DNA from: Leptospira broomii serovar Hurstbridge str. 5399
GTDB lineage: Bacteria > Spirochaetota > Leptospiria > Leptospirales > Leptospiraceae
Direction of reading: 5' to 3'
Length of the DNA: 64,000 bases
Assembly (NCBI RefSeq): GCF_000243715.2
Contig: NZ_AHMO02000007.1
Coordinates: forward strand, 310,001 to 374,000
The position numbers were made by a program, and so were the translations under genes. The notes beneath the pieces were generated by a model. The model was not told the origin of the DNA, made no database searches, and saw only the letters and a list, made by a program, of their open reading frames with translations. Below, piece by piece: positions 36,837 through 45,844 of the stretch (its first letter is position 1; the number at the start of each line of letters is the position of its first letter).

Positions 36837-38123
36837 ATGCGAAGAAGAATCGAATATGTAGCACTCTTGATCGGAATACTTGCGTATTCCCTCGACATTT
36901 CCGGAGTATTTGCGGAAGGAAAGTTAGAAACTACGAAAGCAAAGATAGGCTATATCGCCTTAATGGATTCCGCTCCGTTAGTTATAGCGGCCGAAAAAGG
37001 ATTTTTCAAGAAATATGGAATGAACGATGTAGAGGTTGTTAAGCAAGCTTCTTGGGGAACGACCCGCGATAATCTTGAGCTTGGTTCCGAAAATGGCGGC
37101 ATTGATGGCGCCCATATACTTACTCCGATGCCTTATGCATTGACGTTAGGAATTAACACGAAAGGAAATAAACCGGTTCCGATGTACATTTTAGCTCGCC
37201 TGAATTTGAATAACCAAGGGATTTCCGCAGCTATGAAATACAAAGATATCGGTCTGTCGATAGACAGTTCCCCGCTCAAAGCTATAGCATTAAGGGCGAA
37301 AACGGACGGGAAGCCGTTGACCGTTGCAATGACATTTCCAACGGGGACCCATAATTATTGGCTACGCTACTGGCTTGCCGCTGGCGGAATTGATCCGGAC
37401 TTAGACGTAACTACGATCGTCGTTCCTCCACCGCAGATGGTAGCAAATATGAAAGTTGAAACCATGGATGCTTTTTGTGTGGGTGAACCCTGGAACCAAC
37501 AGCTTCTCAATCAGAAGATAGGATACACGGCGCTCATGACTCAAGAAATCTGGAAAGATCATCCTGAGAAATCTTTTTCGATGCGCAAGGATTGGGTGGA
37601 TAAAAATCCGAATTCGGCGAAGGCGATCTTAAAGGCCATTATGGAAGCTCAAATGTGGGCGGAAAAGAACGAGAATGTTAAGGAGATGGCCAAAATCCTT
37701 TCTCAGAAAAATTGGATCAATGTTCCGGAGAGCGACATTCTTCCGAGGTTGAAAGGAGAGTTTATTTACGGGGACGGCCGGGACATGAGCAATAAAATTC
37801 CCAAGATGAAATATTGGAGCAGTAATGCCGGTTTTCCTTATAAAAGCCACGACAAATGGTTCTTAGCGGAAACAAGGCGATGGGGATTTCTGCCCAACGG
37901 GGTTGATTATGACAAAGTCGTAAACCAAGTAAATCGCGCCGATATCTGGAAAGAATGCGCCTTAGCAATCGGACAGAAAAAGGCGATTCCTAAAAGCGAT
38001 TCGCGAGGAATCGAAACTTTCTTTGACGGCGTTAAATTCGATCCTAATGATCCGGAAGGCTATTTAAGTAAATTAACAATTAAGAATATAGACGGGAAGA
38101 AAACATCCCACGGTAAGAAATGA
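36837..38123 (+). CDS. nrtA: Nitrate ABC transporter, substrate-binding protein
   Basis: 428 residues. Signal peptide (ALLIGILAYSLDISGVFA) then a CmpA/NrtA-type binding domain: AKIGYIALMDSAPLVIAAEKGFF, GGIDGAHILTPMPYAL, FPTGTHNYWLRYWLAAGG and DAFCVGEPWNQQ are family signatures. No lipobox is present, so it is likely soluble in the periplasm or held by the permease. It is first in nrtA-nrtB-nrtD and preceded by a sigma-54 promoter. Nitrate is the expected ligand given the genes around; bicarbonate-binding relatives (CmpA) exist. Confidence 0.92.
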   Translation: MRRRIEYVALLIGILAYSLDISGVFAEGKLETTKAKIGYIALMDSAPLVIAAEKGFFKKYGMNDVEVVKQASWGTTRDNLELGSENGGIDGAHILTPMPYALTLGINTKGNKPVPMYILARLNLNNQGISAAMKYKDIGLSIDSSPLKAIALRAKTDGKPLTVAMTFPTGTHNYWLRYWLAAGGIDPDLDVTTIVVPPPQMVANMKVETMDAFCVGEPWNQQLLNQKIGYTALMTQEIWKDHPEKSFSMRKDWVDKNPNSAKAILKAIMEAQMWAEKNENVKEMAKILSQKNWINVPESDILPRLKGEFIYGDGRDMSNKIPKMKYWSSNAGFPYKSHDKWFLAETRRWGFLPNGVDYDKVVNQVNRADIWKECALAIGQKKAIPKSDSRGIETFFDGVKFDPNDPEGYLSKLTIKNIDGKKTSHGKK

Positions 38124-38172
38124 GGCGTCTGGATTTCGTCATAGAAACGGCGCTCAAAGGAAGGAAAAGGAA

Positions 38173-39066
38173 ATGAATACGATCGAAATGAAATCCGTTC
38201 CGGTAGCTTCATCTGTTTTAGAAACTACGGTTAAGATAAATCCGAACCTTGAATTCGGATCCGCGGTCGATCCGGAACGCATAGCTTCGAGAAAGAATGC
38301 GATTCTGTCGATTCTCTTGCCTGGCTTTGCTTTATTGATTTTCGGGATTCTCTGGCAGTTTTATTCCGGGATGCAGGGTGTTACGCTTCCCGGTCCGATT
38401 CAAACAATAGTAGAGTCCAAAGATCTTATACTTCATCCTTGGTTCGATAACGGGGCAAACGATAAAGGGATCGGCTGGCAATTACTTTCTTCGTTGCAAA
38501 GGGTAGGTATCGGTTATTCATGTGCGTCTTTCGTCGGAGTAATTCTGGGTATCCTAATAGGTAAATCTAATTTAGCCTTTAAGGCGGTAGATCCGATTTT
38601 TCAAGTCTTAAGAACGATTCCGCCTTTGGGCTGGCTTCCGATTTCCTTGGCGGCCTTCAATAAGGCCGGGCCCTCCGCGATTTTCGTTATCTTTATCACT
38701 TCACTTTGGCCGATTATAATCAATACTTCGGTAGGGATTATGCGTATTCCGAAGGATTATGAGAATATCTCGAAAGTATATCAAATTAATGGAATGCGAT
38801 ATTTTTATAAAATTTTACTTCCTGCGGCGGCCCCGTATATTTTTACGGGATTGCGAATTTCGATCGGTATGGCTTGGCTTGCGATCGTTGCGGCAGAAAT
38901 GCTGACCGGAGGAGTAGGAATCGGGTTCTTTATATGGGATTCTTGGAACAGCTCAAGATTAAGCGACTTGCTTGTGGCTCTCGTTTTTGTAGGACTCGTA
39001 GGGTTGCTTTTGGATCGAGGGATGGGGTTCGTGGGAAAATTTTTCGGAAGTAAGTCCGAAGTTTGA
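38173..39066 (+). CDS. nrtB: Nitrate ABC transporter, permease
   Basis: 297 residues with six or so membrane helices and the permease EAA-like loop around YENISKVYQINGMRYFYKILLPAAAP that docks with the ATPase. N-terminal tail of about 45 residues is cytoplasmic. An excellent ribosome-binding site (AAGGAAAAGGA) precedes the ATG, 49 bases after nrtA. Member of the NrtB/SsuC/TauC family; with the neighbours it imports nitrate or nitrite. Confidence 0.92.
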   Translation: MNTIEMKSVPVASSVLETTVKINPNLEFGSAVDPERIASRKNAILSILLPGFALLIFGILWQFYSGMQGVTLPGPIQTIVESKDLILHPWFDNGANDKGIGWQLLSSLQRVGIGYSCASFVGVILGILIGKSNLAFKAVDPIFQVLRTIPPLGWLPISLAAFNKAGPSAIFVIFITSLWPIIINTSVGIMRIPKDYENISKVYQINGMRYFYKILLPAAAPYIFTGLRISIGMAWLAIVAAEMLTGGVGIGFFIWDSWNSSRLSDLLVALVFVGLVGLLLDRGMGFVGKFFGSKSEV

Positions 39067-39098
39067 TAATTCGGCAAAAATTCTAAGAGGGTATTTTT

Positions 39099-39905
39099 AT
39101 GGAAAAATCGGAAAGTACAAATTTTGTTCAGATTAATAACGTACATCAAATTTTCGGATCGGGAAAGGATCGTTATTATGCGTTAGCCGGGATAGATCTG
39201 AATATCGGGCAAGGGGAATTCGTAAGCATAATAGGCCATTCGGGATGCGGTAAATCCACTCTATTGAATTTAGTCGCCGGTTTGATAACTCCGACTTCAG
39301 GGAAGGTAGCCGTTGACGGGGTTACCGTTACGAAACCTGGCTTAGATCGAGCAGTGGTCTTCCAATCGCACTCTTTACTTCCTTGGTTAACCGTCGAAGA
39401 GAATGTGAGAGTAGCGGTGGATAGCGTATATCCGGAGCGTGATAAGGGATTCAGAAAAGCTGAGACTCTGAAATTCGTTGAAATGGTCAATCTATCCGCG
39501 CACTCTAAGAAGAAGCCGTCGGAAATTTCCGGCGGTATGAAGCAAAGGGTCGGGATTGCTAGAGCTTTTGCTACAAATCCCAAGGTCCTTTTATTGGATG
39601 AACCGTTCGGAGCTCTGGATGCGTTGACTAGAGGAAAAATGCAGGACGAGCTAAGTTCGGTTTGGGAACAATTCCGCAAGACCGTGATTATGATTACTCA
39701 CGATATCGATGAGGCGCTTTATCTGTCGGATAGAATTATTTTAATGTCTAACGGGCCTAAGGCGACGATCGATAGAATTTTGGACGTCCGCTTCCCTCGA
39801 AAAAGGGATAGGGAGTCGATATTAGAGGACCCGTCCTACAACGAATTGAGAAAAGAAATGCTTCATTATCTAATCCAGGCTAGTCATCATGACTCGGTTG
39901 CGTAG
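39099..39905 (+). CDS. nrtD: Nitrate ABC transporter, ATP-binding protein
   Basis: 268 residues: Walker A GHSGCGKST, Q-loop FQSHSLLPWL, signature SGGMKQR, Walker B LLLDEPFGALD and switch His (ITHDIDEA). All catalytic residues are intact. Equivalent to NrtD; the NrtC fusion subunit that regulates uptake in cyanobacteria is missing. ATG has AGAGGG upstream and lies 32 bases after nrtB. Confidence 0.93.
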   Translation: MEKSESTNFVQINNVHQIFGSGKDRYYALAGIDLNIGQGEFVSIIGHSGCGKSTLLNLVAGLITPTSGKVAVDGVTVTKPGLDRAVVFQSHSLLPWLTVEENVRVAVDSVYPERDKGFRKAETLKFVEMVNLSAHSKKKPSEISGGMKQRVGIARAFATNPKVLLLDEPFGALDALTRGKMQDELSSVWEQFRKTVIMITHDIDEALYLSDRIILMSNGPKATIDRILDVRFPRKRDRESILEDPSYNELRKEMLHYLIQASHHDSVA

Positions 39906-39998
39906 CGTCTGTCTAAGTCGGATTTACTTTAACAAGGCTTTTACTCTTTGGAGGGAAATGGTAGAATGATAAGCGACATGGATTCACATTAGGTCGGA

Positions 39999-40523
39999 TC
40001 ATTTTAAGATTGCGTCGATGTTCAATTTCTTTCTATAATTGAATCCGTAATATTCTATCAAATCCAGCTCAAGTTCGTTATTGAATCGAATTACCTCTTT
40101 CGCAGATTCCTCTAACAAGTTTATGGAAGTTCCTTTACCGTTTGCGGTTAATTCTTTTTGCAGTTCCCAAAAGTAACGGCCGTTTTGACCGCCAGCCTTT
40201 TTGTTGCCTTGCTTGCTATAAAAACTCCTGTTGCGTATCGATAAAAGTAAGGGATTCATCTGAATTGATAATTTAATTCGTTTCAGTTCGTAGGCGGATT
40301 CGTTCTCTTCGGAGGAGGGATTTTGCGGTTTCGATCTACTTAAAACTGCCGGCAGCATCCTTGATATATCATCGTAGATATTGAATGAAGTTAATATCCA
40401 GCTATTTAAATTTAACGCTCTCAGCGGACTTGGATTCGACTTATACTCCGTCCATGCCTCTTCGATCAAATCGGAGTGGAGATAAAAGTAGTACAGAATC
40501 TCATAGTCGCTTTTTTCTTTCAT
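39999..40523 (-). CDS. Unknown helical protein
   Basis: 174 residues, soluble, helical, with a charged C-terminus (SAKEVIRFNNELELDLIEYYGFNYRKK). It lies opposite to and between the nrt operon and the first nitrate reductase gene. No motif recognised and no sigma-54 promoter found upstream. Could be a regulator or an unrelated insertion. Confidence 0.6.
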   Translation of the reverse strand: MKEKSDYEILYYFYLHSDLIEEAWTEYKSNPSPLRALNLNSWILTSFNIYDDISRMLPAVLSRSKPQNPSSEENESAYELKRIKLSIQMNPLLLSIRNRSFYSKQGNKKAGGQNGRYFWELQKELTANGKGTSINLLEESAKEVIRFNNELELDLIEYYGFNYRKKLNIDAILK

Positions 40524-40971
40524 GTTTTGTTTTTTTCAAACGAGGAATTTCGCTTATTCATTCCGTTTAGAAAGGAAAATGCAACCTCCAGCTCTATACT
40601 TAAATCGACATATTGCAATCTAAAACTCCGTCGACCGATATTGAAAAGCGACTGTGATCGGAACCTGTCTGAATTTTAGAAATGCCTGGATCCGATAAAG
40701 GTCTTTTTCGACAAAAAAAGATTTCTGTGAATTTGGAAGCAGGATTAGTGCCAATTCGTCTGAAAAAAATTAATGATGACTATAGTTTTTTTATTAGGAA
40801 GAATGTTCCAAAAATCAACGTAAATCCCCAAGATTAGCTCAAGTGATTTGAGAGAAATTGGGCATTCGCTTATTTTATTCGAGATTATATAATTCTTGAA
40901 TAACTTGATTGTATGAAATTTATACAAATCGTTTGATATGTAGGAAAAATCGGTGTTGTACTTTCAATAGA

Positions 40972-40991
40972 GGATCAAAAATTTTTGATCC
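40972..40991. promoter_or_regulatory. Perfect 20-bp palindrome, possible activator site
   Basis: GGATCAAAAATTTTTGATCC is a perfect dyad centred near -78 relative to the predicted sigma-54 start of the first nitrate reductase gene, a common position for enhancer-type sites. It could instead be a hairpin of an upstream transcript. No match seen at the other four sigma-54 promoters. Confidence 0.45.
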
Positions 40992-41031
40992 GGGCCTAGT
41001 TTCTCAGTAGAATCGAGCATTTTCAAATAGA

Positions 41032-41049
41032 TTGGCGTGATATTTGCAT
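41032..41049 (+). promoter_or_regulatory. Sigma-54 promoter of first nitrate reductase gene
   Basis: TTGGCGTGATATTTGCAT: GG/GC spacing exactly right, -24 TGGCG and -12 TTTGC. Predicted +1 is near 41059, three bases before the ATG at 41062. Confidence 0.85.
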
Positions 41050-41061
41050 AATTGTATATGT

Positions 41062-44000
41062 ATGCAAATTCAGGATTCATACCAGACCACCTGTTCGTAT
41101 TGTGGGGTTGGTTGCGGAGTACTTGTTCGTAAATCCGGTCCGATGGATTTTACGGTTCAAGGAGATCCGGATCATCCCACGAATCGGGGCGAGCTTTGTT
41201 CTAAAGGGATGAATCTGCATTATTCGGCGATGGATCGAACGGATCGATTGCTTTTCCCGATGGTTCGTGCGGATCGCTTTTCTCCTTTAGAAAGAACGAC
41301 TTGGAACTCTGCCTTGAACAAAGTCGCCGCCGAGTTCAAAAAATATATAAAGGAATTCGGCCCGGATTCGGTGGGCTTTTATGTATCCGGGCAACTGCTC
41401 ACAGAAGAATATTATATTATAAATAAATTAACAAAGGGGTTTATAGGAACGAATAATATCGATACTAACTCGAGATTGTGTATGAGTTCCGCAGTCTCCG
41501 GTTATAAGATGGCGTTCGGAGAGGATAGCGTCCCGGTTAGTTACGAAGATATAGAATCGGCCGATTGTTTTTTAATTGCGGGAGCCAATCCGGCCTGGTG
41601 CCATCCGGTTGTTTTTAGAAGAATCGAAGCCAGAAAGAAGAGCGATGCAAGCATAAAGGTCATAGTAATTGATCCTAGAAGAACCGAAACTTGCGAGAGC
41701 GCGGATATCCATTTGCAGATTCATCCGGGGACTGATATCTACTTGTTTCATTCAATTGCAAGAATCTTAATAGAGAATAATTGGATCGATTTGGAATTTA
41801 TCGTTTATCATACGGAAGGATTCGACGAGTTCAAAGATAAAGTTTTTGAAAAAAGTCTGGAGGAAGTCTCGGAGATTTGTGGAATCTCCCCTCAGCTTAT
41901 ATACCAGACTGCGGAGGCGATCGGTCGCTCGAAAGGATTTTTATCCTTATGGGCAATGGGATTGAATCAAAGCGTTGTCGGTGTGAATAAAAATTTAGCT
42001 TTAATTAATCTTTCTTTAATTACCGGTAAGATAGGGAAACCGGGATCGGGACCGTTTTCGTTGACGGGGCAACCGAACGCGATGGGAGGAAGAGAGGTCG
42101 GTGGATTATGCAATTTGTTGCCGGCACATCGCGAATTGAACAATCCGGACCATCGAAAGGAAGTTGCGGAATTTTGGGGAGTCGATTCCGTTCCTGCGGA
42201 GCCGGGTTTCAGCGCTGTCGAAATGTTCGATAGCTTAAAGTCGGGAAAGATGAAGGCAGTATGGATTGTCTGTACAAATCCGACGGTAAGTCTTCCTGAT
42301 GCAAGGGCTGTCGAGTCCGCGCTCAGATCGGCCGAATTCGTGGTTGTGCAAGATATTTCCAAGGATTCGGCAGCCGTACCTTTTGCTGATGTAGTGTTGC
42401 CTGCAGCAGGCTGGGGTGAAAAGGAAGGTACGATGACTAGCTCTGATCGTCGAATTTCCTATCTTCCCAAATTTATGGAACCGCCCGGCGAGGCGATGGG
42501 TGATTCCTGGATCATTCGCGAATTCGCTAAAAAGATGGGTTTCGAGTCTTTCTTTTCTTACAAGAGCGAAGAGGAAATTTTTTTAGAGCATTGTCGTTTA
42601 ACAACTGGAACTAAGATCGATATTACCGGACTGGATTACCAGGAAATTCGAAACTTTCGGGTCGCACAATGGCCGTATCCGACGAAAGGATATTCAGGCA
42701 GTCCTAGATTATTCGAGGATAAAATCTTCTACAGACCGGGTGGAAAAGCGAAAATTCATGCGGTTAGTTTTGAAGATGATTCAGAAAAACCGAATATTGA
42801 ATATCCGTTAATTTTGACTACGGGCAGAATCCGAGATCAGTGGCATTCGATGACCCGGACCGGAAAAGTACGAAAACTGCGCGAGCATAGAAGAGAACCG
42901 AGCCTTGAAATACATCCTTCCGATGCGTTAAAGTACGGGATTAAGGAAGGTACGATAGTCGACGTAATCAATTCCCGGGGAACCGTTAGAACGAAAGCAA
43001 ATCTGACTAAGTCTATCAAACCCGGTGTCGTATTTTTACCCATGCATTGGGGCAAAAAAAGCGGCTCAGATCAACCGCGATCCAATAATCTCACTAGCCC
43101 GGCATTTGATCCGCATTCGAAGCAACCCGGTTTCAAAATTGCAGCCGTTAAGGTCCTTCCGTATAAAAAACCGAAGGAGAAGATCCTAATTGTCGGAGGG
43201 GGGAGCGCTACATTAGCCTTTTTAAAACATTATAAAGCTATGGCTCCTCAGGATGAGATTACCGTAATTTGTCGAGAGGCGGATCCGTTTTATAATAGAG
43301 TTCTATTGCCGGATTATATCGGGGGAGAAAAGGAATTCGAGGAACTCCTCCCGAACGACCAGGAGGAAATTCTCTCCTGGGGTCTGAATATGATTCCAAA
43401 CACGTCGGTTACTAAGATTTATATCGAAGGAAAGAAAGTTCGGGATTCGAACGGTGAATTGCATTCTTATAATAAACTAATATTAGCCCTAGGTAGCTCT
43501 GCGATAAAATCGTCGCTGGTTCCCTCGACGATGACCGGCATTTTTAGTCTTCGAAATAAGTCCGACGCGGATAGGATTCGCAATTACTTCGTACCGGGAA
43601 CTTGGGCGCTGATCGTAGGAGGCGGTCTACTTGGATTGGAAATAGCGTCTGTTCTAGTTTCGGCAGGCATTCGTGTAACGCTAGTCGTTAGAACAAATAG
43701 ATTGATGTCGAAGAAATTGGATTTGATGGGAAGCGAACTCTTACGCGAAGAAATTGAGGCTCGTGGAATAGAGCTTATTTTCGACGCCGAAATTTCTAAA
43801 CTAGAAGGGACCGAAAGGATTTCCAAAGTAAAGTTAACTAATGGGAAAGTTCTTAATCCTGACGGAATAATTTATGCGATTGGTACTAAACCGAATTCCG
43901 AAATCGCGAAAGAGAGCGGTTTGTCCTGCGGGAACGGAGTGGTTGTGGATTCTTTTCTAAGGTCCAGCGATCTTGATATTTATTCGATCGGTGAGATGGC

Positions 44001-44577
44001 CGAACATGAAAATGAAAGTTACGGAACCGTATCGGCGGTCGAGGACCAGGCTAAAATAGCGGCACAGCATATCTTCGGATATTCTTTCGATGAATACGAA
44101 GGATCTCTACATACTTATCTGCTTAAAGTGTCGGGGTTGGAACTCGTTTCGGTGCGGCTGCCGAATACTCCCTTCGAAATAAAGGCTGAGGATAAGGACG
44201 AGTTCGAAGAGATTACCTTTATAGATCGTAAGAAACGAATCTATAAAAAATGTATTATAAGAAACGACCGTCTTGTTGCCGCTATTTTGATAGGAGATAC
44301 TTCCGAATTCCTTAAATTTAAGGAATGGATTGCCTCGCATATTGAGCTGGGAGAAAAAAGGAAGAAACTCTTCTTAGGAGGGGAATTTACTAAACCGTTA
44401 TTAGGAAAGGTTGTCTGCTCTTGCAACGGTGTTGGAGACGGAAATATCTTGGAAGCCATTTATGACGGTGAGCACACTTTATCCGGAATCGGTAAGCGAA
44501 CCGGAGCAGGGACCGGTTGTGGAAGTTGCCGTTCGGAAATCTCAAATCTTTTAAAAAGTGTTATACAAAAGGTATAA
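41062..44577 (+). CDS. nasA: Assimilatory nitrate reductase fused to FAD/NAD(P)H module and BFD [2Fe-2S] domain (copy 1)
   Basis: 1171 residues from ATG 41062; the upstream in-frame TTG (41044) lies inside the promoter. Order: [4Fe-4S] motif C-x2-C-x3-C-x27-C (TCSYCGVGCG...LCSKG), molybdopterin oxidoreductase domain (GFYVSGQLLTEEYY, NSRLCMSSAV, GANPAWCHP, LTGQPNAMGGREVG), MGD-binding end (LTTGRIRDQWHSMTRTGK) to about 700; then a pyridine-nucleotide-disulfide oxidoreductase module like the start of NirB (ILIVGGGSATLAFLKHY; a second dinucleotide site ALIVGGGLLGLE) to about 1090; last a BFD-like [2Fe-2S] motif (CSCNGVG...GTGCGSC). One chain can thus take electrons from NAD(P)H to nitrate. Copy 2 is at 50022. 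Confidence 0.92.
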   Translation: MQIQDSYQTTCSYCGVGCGVLVRKSGPMDFTVQGDPDHPTNRGELCSKGMNLHYSAMDRTDRLLFPMVRADRFSPLERTTWNSALNKVAAEFKKYIKEFGPDSVGFYVSGQLLTEEYYIINKLTKGFIGTNNIDTNSRLCMSSAVSGYKMAFGEDSVPVSYEDIESADCFLIAGANPAWCHPVVFRRIEARKKSDASIKVIVIDPRRTETCESADIHLQIHPGTDIYLFHSIARILIENNWIDLEFIVYHTEGFDEFKDKVFEKSLEEVSEICGISPQLIYQTAEAIGRSKGFLSLWAMGLNQSVVGVNKNLALINLSLITGKIGKPGSGPFSLTGQPNAMGGREVGGLCNLLPAHRELNNPDHRKEVAEFWGVDSVPAEPGFSAVEMFDSLKSGKMKAVWIVCTNPTVSLPDARAVESALRSAEFVVVQDISKDSAAVPFADVVLPAAGWGEKEGTMTSSDRRISYLPKFMEPPGEAMGDSWIIREFAKKMGFESFFSYKSEEEIFLEHCRLTTGTKIDITGLDYQEIRNFRVAQWPYPTKGYSGSPRLFEDKIFYRPGGKAKIHAVSFEDDSEKPNIEYPLILTTGRIRDQWHSMTRTGKVRKLREHRREPSLEIHPSDALKYGIKEGTIVDVINSRGTVRTKANLTKSIKPGVVFLPMHWGKKSGSDQPRSNNLTSPAFDPHSKQPGFKIAAVKVLPYKKPKEKILIVGGGSATLAFLKHYKAMAPQDEITVICREADPFYNRVLLPDYIGGEKEFEELLPNDQEEILSWGLNMIPNTSVTKIYIEGKKVRDSNGELHSYNKLILALGSSAIKSSLVPSTMTGIFSLRNKSDADRIRNYFVPGTWALIVGGGLLGLEIASVLVSAGIRVTLVVRTNRLMSKKLDLMGSELLREEIEARGIELIFDAEISKLEGTERISKVKLTNGKVLNPDGIIYAIGTKPNSEIAKESGLSCGNGVVVDSFLRSSDLDIYSIGEMAEHENESYGTVSAVEDQAKIAAQHIFGYSFDEYEGSLHTYLLKVSGLELVSVRLPNTPFEIKAEDKDEFEEITFIDRKKRIYKKCIIRNDRLVAAILIGDTSEFLKFKEWIASHIELGEKRKKLFLGGEFTKPLLGKVVCSCNGVGDGNILEAIYDGEHTLSGIGKRTGAGTGCGSCRSEISNLLKSVIQKV

Positions 44578-44657
44578 CGAGTATTAGAGTAACGGAAACT
44601 TCTCGCCGTTCGTATCTATTCAGTTCAATTATACACTAATTTAACTTGCCTTCTATT

Positions 44658-45455
44658 TTAGGCGATTATAGGCTTAAGTAAATTTCTTTCCTTTAATTCC
44701 TTCATTTCAAGATAAAAGCGCACCACGTCGCCTATGACGATCAAAGCGGGGGATTGTATTCCTTCGCTCTCCACTTTTTCGAGAATAGTGCCCAGGTCTC
44801 CCGTCACAATCCTTTCCGATTGTAGCGTGGCATTTTCGATAATTGCGACCGGCGTCGATTTGGAATTTCCAGCGTCTAAAAGTTGATCCACGATTGTTCC
44901 GAGGGAGTTTAATCCCATATAGACGATTGTAGTTTTATCTTTGCAGAGTAGATTACGGAACCCTGTAGAGTTTTGACCTTCCTTTCTATGTCCGGACATA
45001 AAAACGATCTCTCCCGCATAGTCCCGATGAGTTAAAGGAAACCCTAGATGTGCGGCGATAGCGGACCCGGTCGTAATTCCTGCAACGATTTCGCATTCAA
45101 ATCCTCGTGAAATCAGATACGCATACTCCTCTCCGACTCGACCGAATATGGAGGGATCTCCGCCTTTCAAGCGAACCACAACATCATAACGTAGCGCTGC
45201 CTCGACAATTTTTTCGTTAATTTCATCTTGAACGCAACTATGTAGCCCAAGTCGTTTACCGACATAGATTAATTCCGTATTCTTCCTACAAACGTGCAAG
45301 ACTTTCGGTGATACTAAATCATCGTATAAAACTACCTGCGCCTTACGAAGAATCTTAATCGCTTTAACGGTCAAAAGTTCCGGATCCCCCGGGCCGGCAC
45401 CGACGAGAAAGATTTTCCCGGCATCGAAAGGAGTTTCGAACCCAAGGGCGCTCAT
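44658..45455 (-). CDS. cobA: Uroporphyrinogen-III C-methyltransferase (siroheme branch)
   Basis: 265 residues. Signature motifs of SUMT are present: VGAGPGDPELLTVKAI, VVLYDDLVS, VRLKGGDPSIFGRVGEE and AGITTGSAIAAHLG. It methylates uroporphyrinogen III twice to precorrin-2, the start of siroheme, the cofactor of the nitrite reductase encoded upstream. Its ATG overlaps the nirD stop by four bases (45452-45455), so it ends the narK-nirB-nirD-cobA operon. No CysG oxidase/ferrochelatase part is fused. Confidence 0.93.
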   Translation of the reverse strand: MSALGFETPFDAGKIFLVGAGPGDPELLTVKAIKILRKAQVVLYDDLVSPKVLHVCRKNTELIYVGKRLGLHSCVQDEINEKIVEAALRYDVVVRLKGGDPSIFGRVGEEYAYLISRGFECEIVAGITTGSAIAAHLGFPLTHRDYAGEIVFMSGHRKEGQNSTGFRNLLCKDKTTIVYMGLNSLGTIVDQLLDAGNSKSTPVAIIENATLQSERIVTGDLGTILEKVESEGIQSPALIVIGDVVRFYLEMKELKERNLLKPIIA

Positions 45456-45835
45456 GTATCCGCCGCTCTATGTTCATCGGTCATACGTGCATCGATTTCG
45501 ATGTAAACTAATCCTTCCTCGATAATGACCGGATAGGTTCTTACTTTGTAAGTTTCACCGGTTAAGCACTCGCCTGTTTTTAGAGAAAAATTACGTTTAT
45601 GTAAAGGACATGCGACTTTAGGTTCTCCGGCCGAATCTCCGATCAAACCTCTCGCCAGTACCATATCACCCGTATGTGGGCAGGAGTTATCGCAGGCAAA
45701 CCATTCGTTCCTTGAACTAAAATGGAAAACAGCTATCTGTTGATCGCCGACCTTCGCACAGGTGCCACCGTCCTCGGGAAATTCCGACGCTGGCGCTACC
45801 AAAAACCAAATCTTTTCCGCTATCGTACTTTTCAT
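45452..45835 (-). CDS. nirD: Nitrite reductase small subunit, Rieske type
   Basis: 127 residues with Rieske [2Fe-2S] ligands Cys-x-His in DNSCPHTGD and Cys-x2-His in VACPLHKRNF, and the flanking loop DMVLARGLIG. NirD-type subunits assist NirB in NAD(P)H-dependent nitrite reduction. A good ribosome-binding site (AGGAGAG) precedes the ATG, 9 bases after nirB. Confidence 0.92.
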   Translation of the reverse strand: MKSTIAEKIWFLVAPASEFPEDGGTCAKVGDQQIAVFHFSSRNEWFACDNSCPHTGDMVLARGLIGDSAGEPKVACPLHKRNFSLKTGECLTGETYKVRTYPVIIEEGLVYIEIDARMTDEHRAADT

Positions 45836-45844
45836 CGTTCTCTC

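Larger units (their letters stand above)
40524..41061. other. 538-bp control region of first nitrate reductase
   Basis: No gene. Contains the 20-base palindrome and the sigma-54 promoter listed separately. The A+T-rich part (40860-40960) between the palindrome and the unknown gene could hold bending sites. Confidence 0.5.

Noticed and set aside
41044..41061. TTG 41044 as the start of nitrate reductase 1
   Set aside because: It lies within the -12 element of the sigma-54 promoter and has no ribosome-binding site.
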